A DNA stretch of 23,017 bases, taken from the NCBI GenBank assembly GCA_049999725.1, contig JBNGIS010018511.1:1-23017 (forward strand), read 5' to 3'. A model generated the notes under the pieces. It was not told where the DNA came from, ran no database searches, and saw only the letters and a program-made list of their open reading frames with translations. This stretch comes from Haplomitrium mnioides (Eukaryota > Marchantiophyta > Haplomitriopsida > Calobryales). Made by a program: the position numbers and the translations under genes. Shown in pieces: positions 19,190-23,017 of this stretch; the first letter of the stretch is position 1; each line of letters begins with the position of its first letter.

Positions 19190-19330
19190 GAAGACATCTG
19201 AGGGATATGTGTGGTACCTTGATTAAGGTGCCACAAATCAATGCACTGGCAGAAAAGACTGGTTCAATACACTGCTGGACATTCATCCCACATCAGTGTA
19301 CCTAGGTTATGCACGACATTTGATGGCTTA
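19190..19330 (+). pseudogene. Protease region of the copia pol, stop in the active site
   Basis: The active-site block of copia proteases, usually WYLDSGAT, reads WYLD-stop-GATNQCTGRKDWF. The catalytic Asp is kept, and the next codon, normally Ser, is TAA at 19224-19226. Reading continues in the same frame without a shift, so this single stop separates gag from pol. A protease made without readthrough would end at the active site. Confidence 0.88.
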
Positions 19331-20460
19331 TCAAGCTGGAGAAATATCAGTCACTATGCACATAGGATTAAAATCAACAAAGGCAAATTTGTCCAGGGTA
19401 TTGTATGTCCCAAGACTAAGCAAGAACCTACTCTGTATTAGGTGCATGTCTAAGGAGGGGTATGGGTTCTGGATGGATAACAGGGGAGCTAAGATTTACA
19501 GCCCAGCTGAGGAAATCATAGGGCAAGGCATCATGGAGAACAAGCTGTACAAGATGTGCAGTAGTCCCCTGAAGGAGGCACATGCCAATGTTGTGACCAG
19601 TAAAGAGAATGCCCATTTGTGGAATCAAAGACTTGGACATTTGGGATGTCAATATTTGAGGATCTTGAGGCAGGGAAGCATGGTGTCTGGACTGGACTGT
19701 CCAGACAGTGGGAGTTTGGGTTTTTGTGTAGGTTGCATCAAGGGAAAACAAAACAAAACTGTTTTTCCCAAGGAAGGAAGGAGAACAAGAAAGAAGCTAG
19801 AGCCAGTCCACTCAGATGTCTGTGGACCAGTAAGTATACCTTCCTATGGAGGAGCAAGGTATTTTGTAACCTTCATTGATGATTTAACAAGGAAAACATG
19901 TGTCTATATGATGAAGTCCAAATGTGAATGCTTTTCAAAGTTTTGTAGTTTCAAAGCTCAGGTGGAGAATGAGCTAGAAATGAAAGTGAAGATACTCTGC
20001 ACCAATGGGGGAGGGGAGTATATGTCCAAGGAATTTATAGGCTTTCTAAGAGAGCATGGGATCAAGTACCAGCTCATAGCAAGGGATTCTCCATCACAAA
20101 ATGGTGTGGCAGAAAGGATGAATAGGACCGTCATGGAGAGTGTAAGGAGCATACTCTATGCAAGGAACATCCAGAGGAATTTCTGGGCTGAGGCTGTGAA
20201 CACAGCAGTCTACCTCAAAAATCGATGCCCTACCAAGGCTGTGAGAAATATGACACCAGAGGAAGTGTGGTCAGGTAAGAAATCTGATGTCTCAAATCTC
20301 AGAATTTTTGGCTATGATGCTTATGCATTAGTACCTCATGAACTGAGAGGGAAGTTAGATGCAAAGACAATCAAATGTGTGTTTCTGGGATACTTGGAGG
20401 ACTGCAAAGGGTACAGGCTGTTCAATTGTGAGACAAACCAGATAATCAGGAGTCGGGACG
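19331..20460 (+). pseudogene. Integrase of the copia pol
   Basis: The frame opens to 21095. The zinc finger reads HLWNQRLGHLG and FCVGCIKGKQ; the first His position of the usual W-H-x-R-L-G-H is Asn. The catalytic core has HSDVCGPVSIPSYGG (first Asp), ILCTNGGGEYMS and SPSQNGVAERMNRT (Glu kept). The middle block is usually T-D-N-G-G-E-Y, so the second catalytic Asp appears changed to Asn. The C-terminal domain follows with NMTPEEVWSGKKSDVSNLRI and VFLGYLEDCKGYRLFN, the usual GKR/GYR block of copia integrases. Length is normal. The loss of the second acid should abolish strand transfer. Confidence 0.93.
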
Positions 20461-21766
20461 TGGTGTTTGATGAGAGATCACCAGAGGAACTAGCAAGTTC
20501 ACCTGTAGTTGGCAGAAGAGCAGGTTTGGAAGTCTCCAAGGGAAAGGAGAAAATAATTGAGTACACAAGTGACGTGCCAGACACCTCACATTCTGGGACA
20601 GAAACTGAAATTGGAAACAATGAGGGCTTAATTCCAGTAGTGGGAGTACTAGTGGTAAATGAGAGGACGCTTGTGGAAGGAGAGGACGTTGAGCCAAGGC
20701 GTTTTGGGAGACTGAGCAAGCAGCCAGTAAGGCTGGATCTGGAAATGCCAGAGACATTCTTAGTCAATATGGCCGTAGCAGGTGATCCACTAACCTTGAA
20801 GGAGGCATTGTCCAGGGAGGACTCCTATGCATGGGAGCTGGCTTGTAAGGAGGAATTAGATTTGCTCCATAAGAACCAAACCTGGACTCTAACCCAGTTG
20901 CCCAAGGGAAGGAAAGCCGTGGGGTGTAAGTGGGTACTGAAGGTCAAGTACCAAGTTGATGGGTCTGTGGAGAGATACAAGGCAAGGTTGGTTGCCAAGG
21001 GATTCACACAGATGGCCGGGGTAGATTATACAAAAACTTTTGCACCGTTGCAAAGTTTTCTTCAATCAGGTGTCTATTGGTTGTTGCTGCAATGATGGAC
21101 TGGGAAGTCCATCAAGTTGATGTCAAGACAACATTCTTGAATGGAGATCTTGAAGAAGAGATCTATATGCAGCAGCCAGAAGGATATGTTGTGAGAGGGA
21201 AGGAAAGCCTTGTCTGCAGATTAAACAAGGCATTATATGGCCTCAAGCAAGCGTCAAGGGCATGGTACCAGCAGATTGACATACATCTGATGGAGAAGAA
21301 CTTTAAGAGAAGCAATGCAGATCACAGTGTTTACACCTGGAGAGAGGGTGGGAGCAATGTGATTCGGGTCATCTATGTAGATGACATAGTGATGATCAGC
21401 AATGATATGGAGCAATTGAATCAGGTGAAGAGGGAGCTGGAGGAGATTCACTATCTTCTTGGGATACATGTTCAAAGGGATAGACATGCAAGGAAGATAA
21501 CATTGAATCAAAAGGTGTACATTGAGAAAATTCTTGAGAGATATGGAATGGGAGATTGCAGGGCAGTCTGCACTCCATTAGAAGATGGTATGAGGTTAAC
21601 CAAGGAAATGGGACCTGGAACAAAAGAGGAGACTGAAGAGATGACACAAGTGCCATATCAAAGTGCAGTAGGCAGTCTGATGTATGCCATGATAGCCACA
21701 AGGCTAGACATTGCCTATGCAGTGGGAGTTGCCTCAAGGTTTATGTCCAACCCAAGAATGGCTCAC
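20461..21766 (+). pseudogene. Reverse transcriptase of the copia pol (frameshift, small deletion)
   Basis: The RT starts with ALSREDSYAWELACKEELD, NQTWTLTQLPKGRKAVGCKW and RYKARLVAKGFTQ. A one-base deletion near 21043, inside the block after YTKTFAP, shifts the frame; it continues at 21077-21769 with DWEVHQVDVKTTFLNGDLEE, LNKALYGLKQASRAWYQQID and the catalytic box VIYVDDIVMIS. After VKRELE comes EIHYLLGIHVQRD directly; by comparison with the family about ten residues of the usual K-x-x-F-x-M-x-D-L-G segment are missing, in frame, near 21440. It ends SNPRMAH at a TAG (21767-21769), one base from Trp TGG. Confidence 0.93.
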
Positions 21767-22337
21767 TAGCTTGCAGTGAAAACAATTTTCCAATACCTTC
21801 AAGGCTCCAAGGATCATGTGCTGGAGTACAATGGATATCTGGAATCCACTGAGATCAGCAACAGTTCACTGATCGGATATAGTGACTCTGACTATGCAAG
21901 CAGCAAGGATGATGGAAAGTCCACATATGGATATGCTTTTTTGATGGGAGGAGGTTCAGTAAGCTGGTGTAGTAATAGGCAAACATCAGTTGCTTTGTCA
22001 ACATGTGAGGCAGAATACATGGCTCTTACTCAAGCCACCAAAGAGGTTGTGTGGCTAAGGAGGCTCCTGAAAGATGTGGGTTTCAAGCTGGATAAACCCA
22101 CCACTATTTGTGAGGATAATCAGGGTTGTATATCGTTGACAAAGAATCCCACTTATCACTCGAAGACCAAACACATTGATATCCAAAAACCACTTTGTCA
22201 AGGAAAAGGTGGGACATGATATTGAATTGTAATTTTGTAGAACAGGTAATATGGCAGCAGATGTGCTAACCAAAGCACTGCCAAGGGACAAGCATGAGGA
22301 ATTCATCAACATGCTTGGTGTGAAAATGGTTCGCTGA
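21767..22337 (+). pseudogene. RNase H domain of the copia pol (stops, frameshift)
   Basis: After the TAG at 21767 the frame continues with LAVKTIFQYLQGSKDHVLEY, GYSDSDYASSKDDGKSTYGY, QTSVALSTCEAEYMALTQAT and CEDNQGCISLTKNP, the four blocks of a copia RNase H with Asp and Glu kept. An extra base in the A-run near 22184-22188 shifts the frame, after which TKALPRDKHEEFINMLGVKM is readable. A TAA at 22230-22232 interrupts that part too. The original stop is TGA at 22335-22337, 7 bp before the 3' LTR. Confidence 0.92.
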
Positions 22338-22344
22338 GTGGGAG
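22338..22344 (+). other. Polypurine tract of the copia element
   Basis: The bases gtgggag directly precede the TG of the 3' LTR and follow the pol stop codon. A G-rich run in this place is the usual plus-strand primer of copia elements. Confidence 0.75.
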
Positions 22345-23017
22345 TGTTGGAAATTGGCAGCTCACATTTTGGTGAGCATGTTCATTTGTACAGAAATTCA
22401 CCTTCTTCACTAGTTTAGCTCCTAACTAGTTTAGAGGGGAATTTGGGGAGAGTGCCATGTGGAGGCACCTGGTGGTGACATGTGTCACCACCAGAAGGCT
22501 CCTTAGGGACATTTATTAGTCTTGTCCCTTTCATGAAATAGAGCAAGCACATGCATCGAGCATGTGCTTACTGATAGTATAGGTGAAATTTTGATTGTAG
22601 ATCTTGTCCATACTTGTGGAAATAGCCTTCTTCACTTGCACAGATTCAAGTGCCCATAGATTTTGAGCAGGGCGCCCATATAAACCCATCACATTGCTGG
22701 TATTATAAAGCGTACTTAAATTGACTCGAGTGATGCTCATTGCATCCTCATTGCAACCACATTTCATTTGTAAGTTGTTTTGAGCATTCGAGCAAGGGAG
22801 AATCGCATCTGAGCAGGAGAGTCGTTTTTCTTAAAGGTGAGCTCGCGTTTTGTGTCCGAAGCAGGTCGTATTCATGTCTAAGGGGCTCGCATTCGTGTCT
22901 AGAAGGTCGCGCTCGCATCTGAAGGAGTTTGCGATCGTGTCTGGAGGTAGTCACGTTTTCCCTTCTGGAAGGAGGTCACATTCGCAGAAGGAGGTGGCGT
23001 TTCACCTCTTAAGGAGG
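22345..23017 (+). repeat. 3' LTR of the copia element (partial)
   Basis: It matches 17335-18007 base for base without gaps and with about 33 substitutions. The last 239 bp of the LTR are outside the window. It retains the TATAAA motif at 22704-22709 and both inverted repeats in perfect form (arms 22471-22480/22483-22492 and 22545-22554/22560-22569). Open frames on its minus strand repeat those of the 5' LTR and are not called. Confidence 0.96.

Larger units (their letters stand above)
17335..23017 (+). mobile_element. Ty1/copia LTR retrotransposon, right end cut by window
   Basis: Direct LTRs at 17335-18246 and 22345-23017 flank gag, protease, integrase, RT and RNase H in the copia order (integrase before RT). 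A primer-binding site follows the 5' LTR and a purine tract precedes the 3' LTR. The 673 shared LTR bases align without gaps with about 33 differences by hand count (about 23 transitions), or near 4.9%. The full element should be about 5.9 kb, ending near 23256. It is inserted in gypsy 2 pol, in the opposite orientation. Coding defects: frameshifts near 18535, 21043 and 22185, stops at 19224, 21767 and 22230, an RT deletion, and changed catalytic or metal-binding residues. Confidence 0.96.

Noticed and set aside
1-23017. Host genes, tRNA or rRNA genes, CRISPR arrays, operons
   Set aside because: None was seen. The direct repeats present are LTRs and degenerate tandem repeats without regular unique spacers, and all convincing protein domains belong to retrotransposons.

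Overview
The window is repeat-dense nuclear DNA from a land plant, made almost entirely of LTR retrotransposons in different states of decay. The plant assignment rests on the element types: Ty3/gypsy elements with a D-G-G protease and a GRPWL motif, a Ty1/copia element with plant-like pol, and very long LTRs. I cannot name the species or even the major plant group. I found no intact host gene, no tRNA or rRNA and no bacterial-type feature.

Layout. (1) Bases 1-12130 hold a Ty3/gypsy element on the minus strand ('gypsy 1'). Its 3' LTR (1-2995) is cut by the window start and its 5' LTR is 8702-12130. Between them lie a polypurine tract, a degraded gag-protease-RT-RNase H-integrase region and a primer-binding-site-like sequence. 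The LTRs differ by roughly 10% in the stretches I compared by eye and carry several families of internal tandem repeats, one with a different copy number in the two LTRs. (2) Bases 12131-12760 look like a fragment of an older copia-type LTR whose end is tandemly duplicated. (3) From somewhere after about 13.0 kb up to 15944 lies the probable 3' LTR of a second minus-strand gypsy element ('gypsy 2'), followed by its polypurine tract and the integrase half of its pol (to 17334). (4) A Ty1/copia element on the plus strand begins at 17335 inside gypsy 2 pol, right after the RNase H/integrase junction. It has a 912-bp 5' LTR, a primer-binding site, gag, protease, integrase, RT, RNase H, a polypurine tract, and a 3' LTR that runs off the window at 23017.

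Order of events. The copia element is younger than gypsy 2, because it interrupts it. Its two LTRs differ at about 33 of 673 aligned positions with no gaps. Gypsy 1 is older by LTR divergence. None of the elements looks autonomous: all have stops, frameshifts or lost catalytic residues, many of them G-to-A or C-to-T changes as expected from decay of methylated cytosines.

The most interesting feature is the copia primer-binding site. It does not match the 3' end of a tRNA. It matches the anticodon arm of the initiator methionine tRNA, as in the half-tRNA priming known for Drosophila copia. The ATG in it, the complement of the CAU anticodon, is also the first ATG of the gag frame. Other points worth a second look are two strong inverted repeats conserved in the copia LTRs and the repeat arrays rich in CCACGT in the gypsy 1 LTRs.
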